NCBI GenBank assembly: GCA_910584945.1
Contig: CAJUDY010000010.1
Location: forward strand, 1-64,000
Direction: 5' to 3'
Length of the DNA: 64,000 bases
Source of the DNA: an uncultured Lachnospiraceae bacterium
GTDB lineage: Bacteria; Bacillota; Clostridia; Lachnospirales; Lachnospiraceae
Below, one piece after another: positions 32,916-41,751 of this stretch; position 1 is the first letter of the stretch, and every line of letters starts with the position of its first letter. Below the pieces are notes generated by a model, which searched no databases, was not told the origin of the DNA, and saw nothing but the letters and a program-made list of their open reading frames with translations. The translations under genes were made by a program, and so were the position numbers.

Positions 32916-35050
32916 AACAGACGGCAGATTCCCGTGAACAGCATGCAGAGCAGGACGCCGACGGCGGTGGGCAAAAGGGCGGCCAGCAGGGTATAACGAA
33001 GGCTTTTGGTCTCCTTGTGTATGGTCAGAAGCGTGGTGGAGCAGGGCCAGTGGAACAAGGAGAAGAGAATCGTGCTCACGGCGGTTTGGATGGTCCAGCC
33101 GTGGGAGAGAAGCAGAAGCTTCATGGAGGCAAGATTCTCCGTCTCCGCCAGAGTTCCCTGGGCCAGGTAGGCCATGAGGATGATGGGCATGACGATCTCG
33201 TTGGCCGGAAAACCCAGGAGAAAGGCAATCAGAATCACACCGTCCAGTCCCAGAAGCCTGGCGAAGGGGTCCAGCCATCCGGCGCTCAGGGCAAGAAGAC
33301 TCTGGCCCCCGAAGGATGCATTGGCCATGATCCAGATCAGAAATCCGGCGGGGACGGCCACGGCGGCAGCTCTTCCCAGCACAAATAAGGTCCGGTCAAA
33401 GATGGAGCGGATCAGGATGGAGCCCACCTGGGGCTTTCGGTAGGGAGGAAGCTCCAGCGTAAAAGCCGAAGGCACCCCGCGAAGCAGCGTCACGGACAAA
33501 AGCCAGGTGACAAAGAAGGTCATGCCGATGCCGAGGAGGATTGCCAAGGTCAGAAGCAAGGCGGACAGGACCGAAGACCGGATGCTGCCTGCGGCGCCGG
33601 CGAAAAAGATCGTGATCAGGGCAATCAGCGTGGGAAATCTGCCGTTGCAGGGGACAAAGCTGTTGGTCAGGATGGCCAGCAGCCGTTCCCTCGGGGAGTC
33701 AATGATCCGGCATCCGGTGACTCCGGCGGCGTTGCAGCCAAAGCCCATGGCCATACAGAGGGCCTGCTTGCCGCAGGCGTGACAGCACTGAAAGGGTTTA
33801 TCCAGATTGTAGGCCAGTCTCGGAAGATAGCCCACGTCTTCCAGAAGGGTAAAGAGAGGGAAGAAGATCGCCATGGGCGGCAGCATGACCGAGACGACCC
33901 AGGCCACCACCCGGTAAACGCCTAAGACCAGCATGTTGTGGAGCCAGTCCGGCGCGCCTGCCCGAAGGAACAGTCCGGATAAGAGGTCCTGTCCCCGGAA
34001 CAGGAGAGCGGAGAGAACCTGGGAAGGAAAGTTGGCTCCGGTGATGGTCAGCCACAGAAGGAAAGCCAGTAAAAGAATCATGGCCGGATAGCCGACGAGC
34101 CGTCCGGTCAGAAGCCGGTCCAGCTTCCAGTCCCGGAACTGATAGGGAGGACGGTCATAGCGGACGGCTTTCTGACAGAGGGCCTCCGCCTGTCGGACCA
34201 GGGCGGCGGTGATCTCATCCTGAAGGGTTCCCGGAGGAATGCCTTCTTTCCGAAGCAGCTCCCTGGCGTCAGAACATGCATTTTGCAGGACGGAATCTTC
34301 TAAAAAAGAAGGGCCAAGGCGGGAGGTGAGTTCCTTCGTCAGAGAGGCGTCCTCGTCCAGAAGCCGCAGAGCCAGCCACCGGGGATTCAGGGTCCCGTCT
34401 GTTTTTTCTGACAGAACCGGCGTCAGGAGGGAGAGAGCGTCCTCGATGGGCTTTGGATAGAGGACGGGAGGCCCGGATATTTCGGGAAGGTCCGTGGCCT
34501 GCCGGATGGCATCCGTGAGGGCTTCCAGACTTTTCTTGTCCCGGGCTACGGTGGTGACCACCGGGATGCCCAGGCTTTCGGAGAGAACTTTGGGATCAAC
34601 ATGGATGCCTTTTTTGGACGCTTCGTCCATCAGGTTGACGCAGAGGACGACCCGGGAGGAGATCTCCATAGTCTGGAGGACCAGGTTCAGATTGCGCTCC
34701 AGACAGGAAGCGTCGCAGACCACCGCGATAGCGTCCGGTTTTCCGAAGCACAGGAAATTGCGGGCCACTTCTTCTTCCGCGGAGTGAGCCATGAGCGAGT
34801 AGGTGCCGGGAATGTCCACCAGAGTCCAGGACTGTCCGAACGCGCGGTAACGCCCCTGGGCGTTCAAGACGGTCTTGCCGGGCCAGTTGCCGGTGTGCTG
34901 GTGCATGCCGGTCAAGTTGTTGAAAATGGTACTTTTGCCTACGTTGGGATTGCCGGCGAGGGCGATGATTTTTTCATTGGAAGTTTGTCGATGGATGGTC
35001 AGTCCCGGGTCCACGGCCCCGGCTTTGGTAGAATGTCTGCTAAGACCCAT
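32912..35050 (-). CDS. feoB: Ferrous iron transporter FeoB, 712 aa
   Basis: Cytoplasmic G domain with GNPNVGKST (33-41), TGNWPGKT switch, DIPGTYSL and the NLMD G4 motif, then a helical GDP-dissociation-inhibitor region. The membrane domain with paired Gate motifs follows (LPRLAYNLDKPFQCCHACGK, and CNGRFPTLIALITIF). Length is normal for the family. It imports Fe2+ under low-oxygen conditions. A basic N-terminal extension of ~25 residues precedes the G domain. Nine bases separate it from feoA, so they form one operon. Confidence 0.95.
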   Translation of the reverse strand: MGLSRHSTKAGAVDPGLTIHRQTSNEKIIALAGNPNVGKSTIFNNLTGMHQHTGNWPGKTVLNAQGRYRAFGQSWTLVDIPGTYSLMAHSAEEEVARNFLCFGKPDAIAVVCDASCLERNLNLVLQTMEISSRVVLCVNLMDEASKKGIHVDPKVLSESLGIPVVTTVARDKKSLEALTDAIRQATDLPEISGPPVLYPKPIEDALSLLTPVLSEKTDGTLNPRWLALRLLDEDASLTKELTSRLGPSFLEDSVLQNACSDARELLRKEGIPPGTLQDEITAALVRQAEALCQKAVRYDRPPYQFRDWKLDRLLTGRLVGYPAMILLLAFLLWLTITGANFPSQVLSALLFRGQDLLSGLFLRAGAPDWLHNMLVLGVYRVVAWVVSVMLPPMAIFFPLFTLLEDVGYLPRLAYNLDKPFQCCHACGKQALCMAMGFGCNAAGVTGCRIIDSPRERLLAILTNSFVPCNGRFPTLIALITIFFAGAAGSIRSSVLSALLLTLAILLGIGMTFFVTWLLSVTLLRGVPSAFTLELPPYRKPQVGSILIRSIFDRTLFVLGRAAAVAVPAGFLIWIMANASFGGQSLLALSAGWLDPFARLLGLDGVILIAFLLGFPANEIVMPIILMAYLAQGTLAETENLASMKLLLLSHGWTIQTAVSTILFSLFHWPCSTTLLTIHKETKSLRYTLLAALLPTAVGVLLCMLFTGICRLF

Positions 35051-35059
35051 AGATGCTCC

Positions 35060-35302
35060 TTATGTTGGCTTGATTTTGATCAGAATCTGCCGGCTGTCCC
35101 GGGCCCGGATGGCGATGGCGGCGCCCCGGATCAGATAGGCGGAGGGGTCGCCGGAGGGGCTTTTGCCAAGGCACACGACTTCCGTGTGCTCAATCAGCCC
35201 CAGATCCATCAGACGCCTGCGCATAGTCCCGGCCGTCCGGAGCCGCAGCACCTCCGCCCGCTCCCCCGGGCACAGCTGGCTTAAATTGCAGGAAGGTTCC
35301 AT
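35060..35302 (-). CDS. feoA: FeoA-domain protein, 80 aa
   Basis: Small SH3-like FeoA domain (LSQLCPGERAEVLRL, MRRRLMDLGLIEHTEVVC, then the YLIRGAAIAIRARDS strand). It is the cytosolic accessory protein of FeoB. AGGAG lies upstream of the ATG at 35302. No Fur box could be identified with confidence in the short upstream region. Confidence 0.92.
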   Translation of the reverse strand: MEPSCNLSQLCPGERAEVLRLRTAGTMRRRLMDLGLIEHTEVVCLGKSPSGDPSAYLIRGAAIAIRARDSRQILIKIKPT

Positions 35303-35372
35303 GTAAAAGGACTCCTGTAAAAACTCTTATATCACCATATGCCTACATGAGGATTTGTGTGACATTTTGAAG

Positions 35373-35411
35373 GGGGACCGGACGCCGGGGCGGGGGGAGG
35401 GGTCCCGGCTG
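35373..35411 (-). repeat. GC-rich hairpin downstream of the AraC gene
   Basis: GGGACC and GGTCCC arms flank a G/C-rich loop. On the minus strand it contains GCGTCCGGTCCCC, the motif seen in the surface-island gaps. It may terminate the AraC transcript, though a T-run is lacking. Confidence 0.4.
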
Positions 35412-35422
35412 ACATCTGCACG

Positions 35423-36238
35423 TTACCGCCCTTCCCGATACCCCGTAGGACTCACCCCTTTCTTTTTTTTGAAGAGGCGGGAGAAGTACAGGGTATCTTC
35501 ATACCCCACCGACCTGGAAATGATAGACACGGACAGGTCGGTCCGCTGGAGCAGGTCGCAGGCTTTGCGGATGCGCAGATCCAGAAGGTATTCCTGAGGG
35601 GAGGCTCCGGTGGCCGCCTTGAAGATTCGGTGCAGATAGGAGCGGTCCAGTCCCAGTTCGTCCGCCACGGACTGGATGGAGAGATTTTGCCCGTAGCAGG
35701 ATTCCAGGTAACGCAGGGCTTCTTCCACATAGACGGCCTGATTTTCCCGGGAGCGGACCGGTTCTTTTGGAAACTTGCGCGCCAGCAGGAACAGGTATTC
35801 GTACAGGATACTGTTCATGATCAGGTCCCGGTTGGCCGAAAGCTGGTTGGCTTCGAACATTTTCTCGTGGCAGAGCCGAATGCGGTCGTCCTGTCCATAG
35901 TGAAAGACCGGGGTGGTCAGGAGGAAGGTCCGGTCCAGATATTCCCGGATCTTGACGCCCTGAAAGCCGATCCAGGTGTAGGTCCAGGGATCTTTCCGGT
36001 CGGCTTCGTAGTAGATCAGCTCATCCGGACAGATCAGGAAGGCGTCCCCTTCTCCGAGCCGATAGGTCTGTCCCCGGACCTGGTAATAGCCTCTGCCGCT
36101 TAAGACATAGTGAATCAGGTAGCCGCTTCGGAGAATCGGGCCGTAGCTGTGGCCGGGGGTGCAGGTCTCGTACCCGCAGGTGTAGACAAAGGCGTCCAGG
36201 CTTCGGGAAAAATCGTTGGAGAAAATAAAATCTTTCAT
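35423..36238 (-). CDS. AraC-family regulator, 271 aa
   Basis: N-terminal cupin ligand-binding domain (about 20-150; GHSYGPILRSGYLIHYVLSG, YRLGEGDAFLICPDELIYY) and C-terminal double helix-turn-helix (about 170-270; LSIQSVADELGLDRSYLHRI, FKAATGASPQEYLLDLRIRK, SVGYEDTLYFSRLFKKKKGV). Divergently placed from the sucrose-type PTS and GH32 genes, so it is very probably their sugar-responsive activator. AAGGAG precedes the ATG. A GC-rich hairpin follows the stop. Confidence 0.9.
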   Translation of the reverse strand: MKDFIFSNDFSRSLDAFVYTCGYETCTPGHSYGPILRSGYLIHYVLSGRGYYQVRGQTYRLGEGDAFLICPDELIYYEADRKDPWTYTWIGFQGVKIREYLDRTFLLTTPVFHYGQDDRIRLCHEKMFEANQLSANRDLIMNSILYEYLFLLARKFPKEPVRSRENQAVYVEEALRYLESCYGQNLSIQSVADELGLDRSYLHRIFKAATGASPQEYLLDLRIRKACDLLQRTDLSVSIISRSVGYEDTLYFSRLFKKKKGVSPTGYREGR

Positions 36239-36275
36239 ATAGAAACTCCTTTTTGGTCACAGAGGTGCATAGAGA

Positions 36276-36313
36276 GACAACATTTGTCCATGTCTATATT
36301 TTCCAGATATAGT
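36276..36313 (+). promoter_or_regulatory. Promoter and inverted repeats before the PTS operon
   Basis: TTGTCC (36284-36289), 18-bp spacer, TATAGT (36308-36313). GACAA-CAT-TTGTC (36276-36288) overlaps the -35, and CTATAT/ATATAG arms lie between -35 and -10. Both are candidate sites for the divergent AraC protein. Confidence 0.45.
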
Positions 36314-36486
36314 ATAGTAGAGATCACAGGGAAGAGCAATAGAAAAAAGAAAAGGAGGTGAAAACAAGGAGATTCCGGAGCTGTGGAATCAAAAAAAGAC
36401 AGACATGGCACGCAGAACAAAAATACATAGAGAACACATTTGTAATGCTGCATGACGCTCTTCCGGATAAAGAACAGGAGGGAACT

Positions 36487-38343
36487 ATGGACGAAAAAAA
36501 GAGACAGAGATATCTTGCGATCTCCGAAAAGCTTGCGGAACTGGTAGGCGGTAAGAAAAATATTCAGGGAATTGCGCACTGCGCGACCAGACTGCGGATC
36601 GTGCTGGAAAATAACGACGTGGTGGATCTAAAAGCCATCGAGGACCTGGATCTGGTCAAGGGAGTCTTCGTGGCGGGGGACCAGCTTCAGATCATCTTCG
36701 GCGCAGGGCTGGTGAACGACGTCTATGAGGTGTTCAAGGATTACACCGGCAAAGCGGGCATGAGTTTAAGCGACTTAAAGACTGAGGCCAACAAGAAGAT
36801 GAATCCCCTGCAGCGGATCATCAAGGCGCTCTCAGATGTATTTATCGACATCATGCCAGGCATCCTGGCGGCGGCGCTTCTGACCGGACTTTCCGGAGTG
36901 CTGACGAACCTGGATGCGGTACAGAACAATGCGACGCTCTATGGCATCACGCGGCTGATTAACATTTCTTCCGGGGCAATCTTCGGATTCCTGCCTCTGG
37001 CAGTGGCGTACAGCGCGTGCAAACGTTTTGGCGGAAGACCCATCCTGGGCATTGTGGTCGGCTGTATCATGCTTTCTCCAAGCCTGACGGATGCCTATGC
37101 GGCGGCCCAGGGAACTGCGGAGGTGACCACCCTGCACATCTTTGGACTGGGCGTGGATCTGGTGGGCTTCCAGGGCGGCATCATCGTGGCGCTGCTCATG
37201 GGTGTAGTGACGGCGAAGCTGGATATTTTCTTCGAGAAAAAAGTTCCGGAAGTGGTGAGACTTCTGGTGTCGCCGCTTCTGACGACTCTGGTCAGCGCGA
37301 TTCTTCTGTTCACCGTCGTGGGACCGGTGGGAAGGGGCCTGGCTTCCGGGCTGACCGGCGCGCTGGTGTGGATGACGCAGAATCTGGGTGTGTTCGGGTA
37401 TGCGATCTTCGCGGGCCTGCAGCAGCTGGTGGTCATCACAGGCCTGCATCACATCTTTGGGGCCATCGAGGCACAGCTTCTAGCGGATACCGGGCGGAAT
37501 ATCCTGAATCCGCTGATGTCCGTGGCGATCATCGGACAGGGCGGCGCGGTCCTTGGATATCTTTCCAGGAATTACAAAGACGCCAGAACCAAAGAGCTCT
37601 GTATCCCAAGCTTCATCTCGGTGCTGTTCGGTATCACGGAGCCGGCGCTTTTTGGTATCAATCTGCGGTTTAAGTATCCCTTGATCGGCGGCTGTATCGG
37701 AGGAGCCATCGGAGGCGCGATCGTCTACTTCACCAATCTGGCGGCGCTTGGCTTTGGCACCACCGTGCTTCCGGGCATCGCGCTGGCAGCGGGCTTCACT
37801 CTCACCTTCCTGCTGGGCGGTTTTCACAAAAAGCCGGTGCAGACAGAAGCTCCGAAGCCGGCCCCAGCGGAAAAAGAAGAAAAGCCGGTGGAGAAAAAGG
37901 CGGCGGACGATGCCCTTCATGCGCACGCCACCGGACAGATGATTCCCATGGAGGAAGTAAAGGACAGTACTTTTGCCCAGAAGATGTTAGGCGACGGCTT
38001 TGCCATCCTCCCGGAGGAAGGAGCGGTGTGCGCTCCGGTTGACGGGACGGTCTCTTCGGTATTTGACACCAAGCATGCAGTCTGCCTGGTATCCGACGGC
38101 GGGCTGGAGATTTTGATTCATATCGGAATTGACACGGTCAATCTGAAAGGGCAGTATTTCACCGCTCATGTAAAGGACGGGGATACGGTGAAAGCCGGAC
38201 AGCCGCTGGTAACCTTCGAGCTTGACAAAGTAAAGGCGGCAGGCTATGATACGGTGATTCCCATGGTGTTCACCGATCCGGATCATCAGCCGGACATGAG
38301 CGGCCTTGACATACGCCATGTAGAACATGGAGAAAAGATATAA
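36487..38343 (+). CDS. PTS beta-glucoside/sucrose-type EIIBCA permease, 618 aa
   Basis: Single polypeptide with IIB (about 1-90; phosphorylation Cys32 in IAHCATRLR) and IIC membrane domain (about 105-450; the GITEPALFGINLRFKYPLIG loop is diagnostic). An Ala/Pro/Glu/Lys linker and a IIA domain end it (about 490-618; His545 in ILIHIGIDTVNLKG). It imports and phosphorylates a sugar; the adjacent GH32 enzyme makes sucrose or a short fructan the likely substrate. GGAGGGAA upstream sets the start at 36487; the frame upstream of it shows no PTS homology. Confidence 0.92.
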   Translation: MDEKKRQRYLAISEKLAELVGGKKNIQGIAHCATRLRIVLENNDVVDLKAIEDLDLVKGVFVAGDQLQIIFGAGLVNDVYEVFKDYTGKAGMSLSDLKTEANKKMNPLQRIIKALSDVFIDIMPGILAAALLTGLSGVLTNLDAVQNNATLYGITRLINISSGAIFGFLPLAVAYSACKRFGGRPILGIVVGCIMLSPSLTDAYAAAQGTAEVTTLHIFGLGVDLVGFQGGIIVALLMGVVTAKLDIFFEKKVPEVVRLLVSPLLTTLVSAILLFTVVGPVGRGLASGLTGALVWMTQNLGVFGYAIFAGLQQLVVITGLHHIFGAIEAQLLADTGRNILNPLMSVAIIGQGGAVLGYLSRNYKDARTKELCIPSFISVLFGITEPALFGINLRFKYPLIGGCIGGAIGGAIVYFTNLAALGFGTTVLPGIALAAGFTLTFLLGGFHKKPVQTEAPKPAPAEKEEKPVEKKAADDALHAHATGQMIPMEEVKDSTFAQKMLGDGFAILPEEGAVCAPVDGTVSSVFDTKHAVCLVSDGGLEILIHIGIDTVNLKGQYFTAHVKDGDTVKAGQPLVTFELDKVKAAGYDTVIPMVFTDPDHQPDMSGLDIRHVEHGEKI

Positions 38344-38355
38344 GGGGCCTTTCGT

Positions 38356-39810
38356 ATGGCGGATATGACTTTAAAAAAGAAACGAATGGACAGGGAGGGC
38401 TATCGGCAACAGCTTCGTCTGGAGGAAGAGAAACTTCATCTGGCGGCGGCTGATCCCCGGCGGCTTACGTATCACCTGGAGCCGCCTGTGGGTTGGCTCA
38501 ACGATCCCAACGGACTGTGTCAGAAGGATGGCGTTTATCATATTTACCACCAGTATGTGCCCTTCTACCCGGAGCTTTGCAGCGTGCTCTGGGGGCATGT
38601 GACGACAAAGGATTTTATCCATTATGAAGTGCAGGAACCGGCGATCTATCCGGACACGGACTGGGACCAGAACGGCGCTTACAGCGGCTGTACGTTCCAG
38701 GAGAAAGGGACCATGTACGTGTACTATACGGGGAATGTCCGGCATGCGGACCGGGACTATGATTACATTACCGAAGGCCGGGAGCAGAATACGATCCTGA
38801 CCACGTCCGAAGACGGGTTTCATTTTACACCAAAGCAGCTTCTAATGAGAAATGAAGACTATCCTCCGGACCTAAGCCTTCACGTCCGGGACCCCAAGGT
38901 ATTCCGGGAGAACGGTCGTTACTACATGATCCAGGGCGCCCGGGACCTGGACGCCAGAGGCAGTATCCTGCTGTTCGAGAGCGAGGATCTGATCCACTGG
39001 ACTTACCGGCTTCGCTTTACCACAAAGACCCCTTTCGGCTATATGTGGGAGTGCCCTAATTATCTGAAAGTGGGGGACAGACGTTTCCTGATCGCCTGCC
39101 CGCAGGAGTACCGGCAGACAAAAGGCGGAATCGTGAAGGACAACTGGTGCGGGTATTTCCCACTGGAGTATGATTTTGACGGCGGGACGGAGTATGAGCT
39201 TTTGGAATACCGGACTCTGGACCAGGGCTTTGACTTTTATGCGCCGCAGGTATTTCAAGATGAGTCTGGAAGATGGCTCCTGCTTGGCTGGATGTCCACG
39301 CCGGACGCGGACTATGACTGCGAGATGACGGTGGAAAATGGATGGGTTCACGCCATGACTGCGCCGAGAGAGCTGTACGTGAATGAGGCGGGCCGTCTGT
39401 GTCAGAGGCCGATGAAGGAACTGGAAGGGATGAGAAGAGAGATTGCGCGGGGACCGGCGCAGGGTTTCCAGAAAGCGGTTTCAGCCTGCTTTGAACTCAA
39501 GGTTTTTTTGGATATGCCAAAGCAGCCGTTTGAATTGCTTCTGCGGGAGTCGGCGGTTTTGAGTTACAGGGACGGCGTCTTAAGCCTGGATCTGACCGGG
39601 TGCGGCGCCGGGAGGACCGTAAAAAGCGTGGAACTTTCTAAGGTGCGGGATCTGTGGATTCTGTCAGATACCTCCAGCATGGAGATCTTCGTAAACGGCG
39701 GGGAGGAGACATTTACCTCCAGAATTTATGATTCTATGAAAGATCTAAAGGTGAAGTTTTCCTCCGGGCAGAGAGGCGGACGGGTGGAATTGTATGAATT
39801 GATAGTTTGA
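38356..39810 (+). CDS. Glycoside hydrolase family 32 (sucrose-6-phosphate hydrolase), 484 aa
   Basis: Five-bladed propeller enzyme of GH32. Catalytic nucleophile Asp50 in GWLNDPNG, transition-state Asp in HVRDPKVF, acid/base Glu in MWECPNYL. A C-terminal beta-sandwich ends MEIFVNGGEETFTSR, as usual. It cleaves the phosphorylated sucrose delivered by the PTS enzyme 12 bases upstream, releasing fructose and glucose-6-phosphate. Inulin or levan fragments are alternative substrates. Cytosolic; no signal peptide. Confidence 0.93.
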   Translation: MADMTLKKKRMDREGYRQQLRLEEEKLHLAAADPRRLTYHLEPPVGWLNDPNGLCQKDGVYHIYHQYVPFYPELCSVLWGHVTTKDFIHYEVQEPAIYPDTDWDQNGAYSGCTFQEKGTMYVYYTGNVRHADRDYDYITEGREQNTILTTSEDGFHFTPKQLLMRNEDYPPDLSLHVRDPKVFRENGRYYMIQGARDLDARGSILLFESEDLIHWTYRLRFTTKTPFGYMWECPNYLKVGDRRFLIACPQEYRQTKGGIVKDNWCGYFPLEYDFDGGTEYELLEYRTLDQGFDFYAPQVFQDESGRWLLLGWMSTPDADYDCEMTVENGWVHAMTAPRELYVNEAGRLCQRPMKELEGMRREIARGPAQGFQKAVSACFELKVFLDMPKQPFELLLRESAVLSYRDGVLSLDLTGCGAGRTVKSVELSKVRDLWILSDTSSMEIFVNGGEETFTSRIYDSMKDLKVKFSSGQRGGRVELYELIV

Positions 39811-39814
39811 ACAG

Positions 39815-39881
39815 GCGGACGCCTGGGCGGGGGAGGGGTTCCTGGTCCGCCCAGGCATGCGCTGCCCGCTGCGGCGTCCGC
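39815..39881 (+). terminator. Nested GC-rich hairpin after the GH32 gene
   Basis: GCCTGGGCGG (39821-39830) pairs perfectly with CCGCCCAGGC (39847-39856), and GCGGACGCC (39815-39823) can instead pair with GGCGTCCGC (39873-39881). No long T-run. It belongs to the same GC-rich motif family as the island gaps and may act as terminator or 3' stabiliser. Confidence 0.45.
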
Positions 39882-39900
39882 GTTTCAGCATCCGCGCGTT

Positions 39901-40389
39901 CTATCCACATCTCTTTTTAAAAATCCAAAAGCCCCCATATCCTGCCAGATACAGAACACAGAGGGAGAAGTAGAGGACATACCGCCTCTTTAACCCGCTG
40001 GTGTAGCTTTCGGCGTTCAGATGGGCCTCCACGGAGATATAGGAATTCTCACCGGTGATAGACAACACCCGACGCTCCACCAGAGTGCCTTCTTTGATTC
40101 GCTTGTTCCCAAAGGTTTTGCTGGGCACTTCTTTGCTCCACCGATAGCCGCTGCCGTCCGTGGCGCGGTAGTAGAGCAGGTAGATGGTTTTTGTGGGCTG
40201 CATCCTGCGGCTTCGGCTGCTTCCGGTTGTATTTTTTACCTGAACCGGAAGTACCTCATAGGGCTCAAAACGATGAATTCCCCGGTCCGTATAGGCCCCA
40301 GCCGGTCGGATCTGGATATACCGATAGACCAGGACCCCTGCCATACAGGCCGCCGTCAGCGCCAGGACCATAAAAAAATTTTTCATCAA
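39901..40389 (-). CDS. Hypothetical membrane protein, 162 aa
   Basis: N-terminal membrane helix (FFMVLALTAACMAGVLVYRY), an extracytoplasmic domain of ~95 residues (YEVLPVQVKNTTGSSRSRRM, IYLLYYRATDGSGYRWSKEV), and a C-terminal helix (YVLYFSLCVLYLAGYGGFWIF) with a basic tail. Both ends are therefore cytoplasmic. No family recognised. It begins five bases after the CarD-like gene ends, so it is the second gene of that operon. Confidence 0.6.
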   Translation of the reverse strand: MMKNFFMVLALTAACMAGVLVYRYIQIRPAGAYTDRGIHRFEPYEVLPVQVKNTTGSSRSRRMQPTKTIYLLYYRATDGSGYRWSKEVPSKTFGNKRIKEGTLVERRVLSITGENSYISVEAHLNAESYTSGLKRRYVLYFSLCVLYLAGYGGFWIFKKRCG

Positions 40390-40394
40390 CTTTT

Positions 40395-40916
40395 TTATAC
40401 TTTTTCCTTCTTATTTTTTTCTTCCATATAGCGGATGATAAAGGGCTCCATCTCGTTCTTTTCTTTGCCCATCACAAAGGCAAGCTCTCCGTAAAGCGCG
40501 TCTTCCGTCAGCTTCAGGTAGCGTTCGTCGGTAGCGCCGATCTTTTTCCCCTGGGAGACCCGGGCTTTTCTTCGGTTGTAAAGGGTCTTGATGATGGCCA
40601 CCCACTGCCGGTAATCGCAGGAGTTCAGCGCCTGCTTGTAGCTGTCCTCCCGGAGCTTTTCATTGGTGATCCAGATTTCCTGGATATCCTGCATCTCATC
40701 CAGAAGCGCCCAGGCTTCCTGCCTGGTAATCAGCCTTCTGGCATTGGCGTCTTTTTTGTCCACCGGAAAATACACCCGGTTTCCTTTGATATTCAGCGGC
40801 GCCAGCACATAGTACCGTCTCTTTTTGTCGGCTCCTGCGATATTCAGATAGGTAATATCTTCAACCTTGCAGATGCCGCTTCGCCCATAGATAATATACT
40901 CACCCTTTTCAAACAT
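40395..40916 (-). CDS. CarD-family transcriptional regulator, 173 aa
   Basis: N-terminal CarD/CdnL/TRCF-type RNA polymerase interaction domain (FEKGEYIIYGRSGICKVEDI, then YYVLAPLNIKGNRVYFPVDK). A C-terminal helical domain follows (LYNRRKARVSQGKKIGATDE, RYLKLTEDALYGELAFVM). CarD-like proteins bind the polymerase beta subunit and modulate open-complex formation at many promoters. The start at 40916 follows AGGAGG; the ATG at 40946 lies upstream of that site. It has an attenuator-like leader (40992-41117). Confidence 0.88.
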   Translation of the reverse strand: MFEKGEYIIYGRSGICKVEDITYLNIAGADKKRRYYVLAPLNIKGNRVYFPVDKKDANARRLITRQEAWALLDEMQDIQEIWITNEKLREDSYKQALNSCDYRQWVAIIKTLYNRRKARVSQGKKIGATDERYLKLTEDALYGELAFVMGKEKNEMEPFIIRYMEEKNKKEKV

Positions 40917-40991
40917 GCTCCATAACCTCCTGTCTGAGCGCTGCATCCACCCGTAGGATGGATCGTGTATAAAGTTCGTTTTGATGTCATG

Positions 40992-41026
40992 AAAAAAACC
41001 CGCATGTATCTAGTGAACATGCCGGT
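40992..41026 (-). terminator. Terminator-like hairpin in the CarD leader
   Basis: On the minus strand GCATGT and ACATGC form a stem (with CC/GG at the base) followed by seven T. It lies about 75 nt before the carD-like start codon and downstream of the promoter at 41089-41117, so it can attenuate that transcript. Confidence 0.5.
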
Positions 41027-41088
41027 TCCTTTGTATTCTTTTACCCCATCGCTGTGATTTTTCAGACACTTCCCCTTAATATGTACCT

Positions 41089-41117
41089 ATTATAACAAAT
41101 TTTCAAATATTTTGTAA
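41089..41117 (-). promoter_or_regulatory. Promoter for the CarD-like gene
   Basis: Read leftward: TTACAA (41117-41112), 17-bp spacer, perfect TATAAT (41094-41089). Start point about 41082, giving a leader of ~165 nt that contains the hairpin at 40992-41026. Confidence 0.6.
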
Positions 41118-41191
41118 GTCTATTTTTAGTTGTTTGACAATTTTTGTGAAAACAGCACAATATAGAATATATTTTATTGTGAGTATTGCAT

Positions 41192-41223
41192 AAAAATCCC
41201 CCTTCATATGTGGAATATGAAGG
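41192..41223 (-). terminator. Leftward terminator of an unidentified gene remnant
   Basis: CCTTCATAT (41201-41209) and ATATGAAGG (41215-41223) form a perfect stem; five T follow on the minus strand (41196-41192). Just upstream on that strand an open stretch ends ELDGYIRLTSES with its stop at about 41240. This may be the last piece of a gene now overrun by the valS promoter. Confidence 0.4.
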
Positions 41224-41358
41224 AGCAGAAGAAGTAAAGTCTGTTACGATTCCGATGTCAGTCGGATATATCCGTCCAGTTCTTCTAAAATCTGATCAGC
41301 GCTCCCGGTTTGCCAGAAACTCGTGCTGGAAAAAAATCTCCATTGCAGGAAAAGCCCC

Positions 41359-41387
41359 TTGACAAAGCACGCCCAAGCGTTTAGACT
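41359..41387 (+). promoter_or_regulatory. Promoter of the T-box / CotH / valS operon
   Basis: Perfect TTGACA (41359-41364), 17-bp spacer, TAGACT (41382-41387). Start point about 41394, at the beginning of the T-box leader. Confidence 0.7.
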
Positions 41388-41389
41388 GA

Positions 41390-41643
41390 GGAAGAACAAA
41401 GGCAAAGAAGAAGAAGAGTACATGGTTTTCGCTGTCAGAGAGAGCCCTCCGCTGGCTGGAAGGGGGCTTCAGGGATGAGAACGGTGGAAGGTGGCTTTGG
41501 AGCCGAAGCACTGAAGAGGGAGTAAAGGTAAGTGTTTCCGTGGAATCCGCGTTAAGGAGAACGAGGTATGAATGTCATACGAACAAAGGTGGTACCGCGA
41601 TTCGTCGCCCTTTGCACAGATTCCGTGCAGAGGGCGTTTTTTA
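41390..41643 (+). ncRNA. T-box leader (tRNA-sensing riboswitch)
   Basis: A Stem I region with AGTA and GGTGGAAGGTGG elements is followed by the conserved T-box AAGGTGGTACCGCG (about 41586-41599). An intrinsic terminator comes next (CGCCCTTTGCAC pairing with GTGCAGAGGGCG at 41606-41636, then six T). Uncharged tRNA pairs with the T-box, forms the antiterminator and allows read-through. With valS in the operon the cognate tRNA should be tRNA-Val; I could not fix the specifier codon by eye. Confidence 0.88.
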
Positions 41644-41751
41644 TCATAGGGAAATCCTCCGGACCTTCCTGTGATAAAAAAGTCCTCCGGGCGATCGCAC
41701 TGTGGCGCCGGATGAGAGATTGTATTGAAAATGAGGAAAAAAGGAGTTACA

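Noticed and set aside
41134..41166. TTGACA followed by TATAGA as a rightward promoter
   Set aside because: The spacer is 21 bp, and the later TTGACA-N17-TAGACT at 41359 fits the T-box leader much better.
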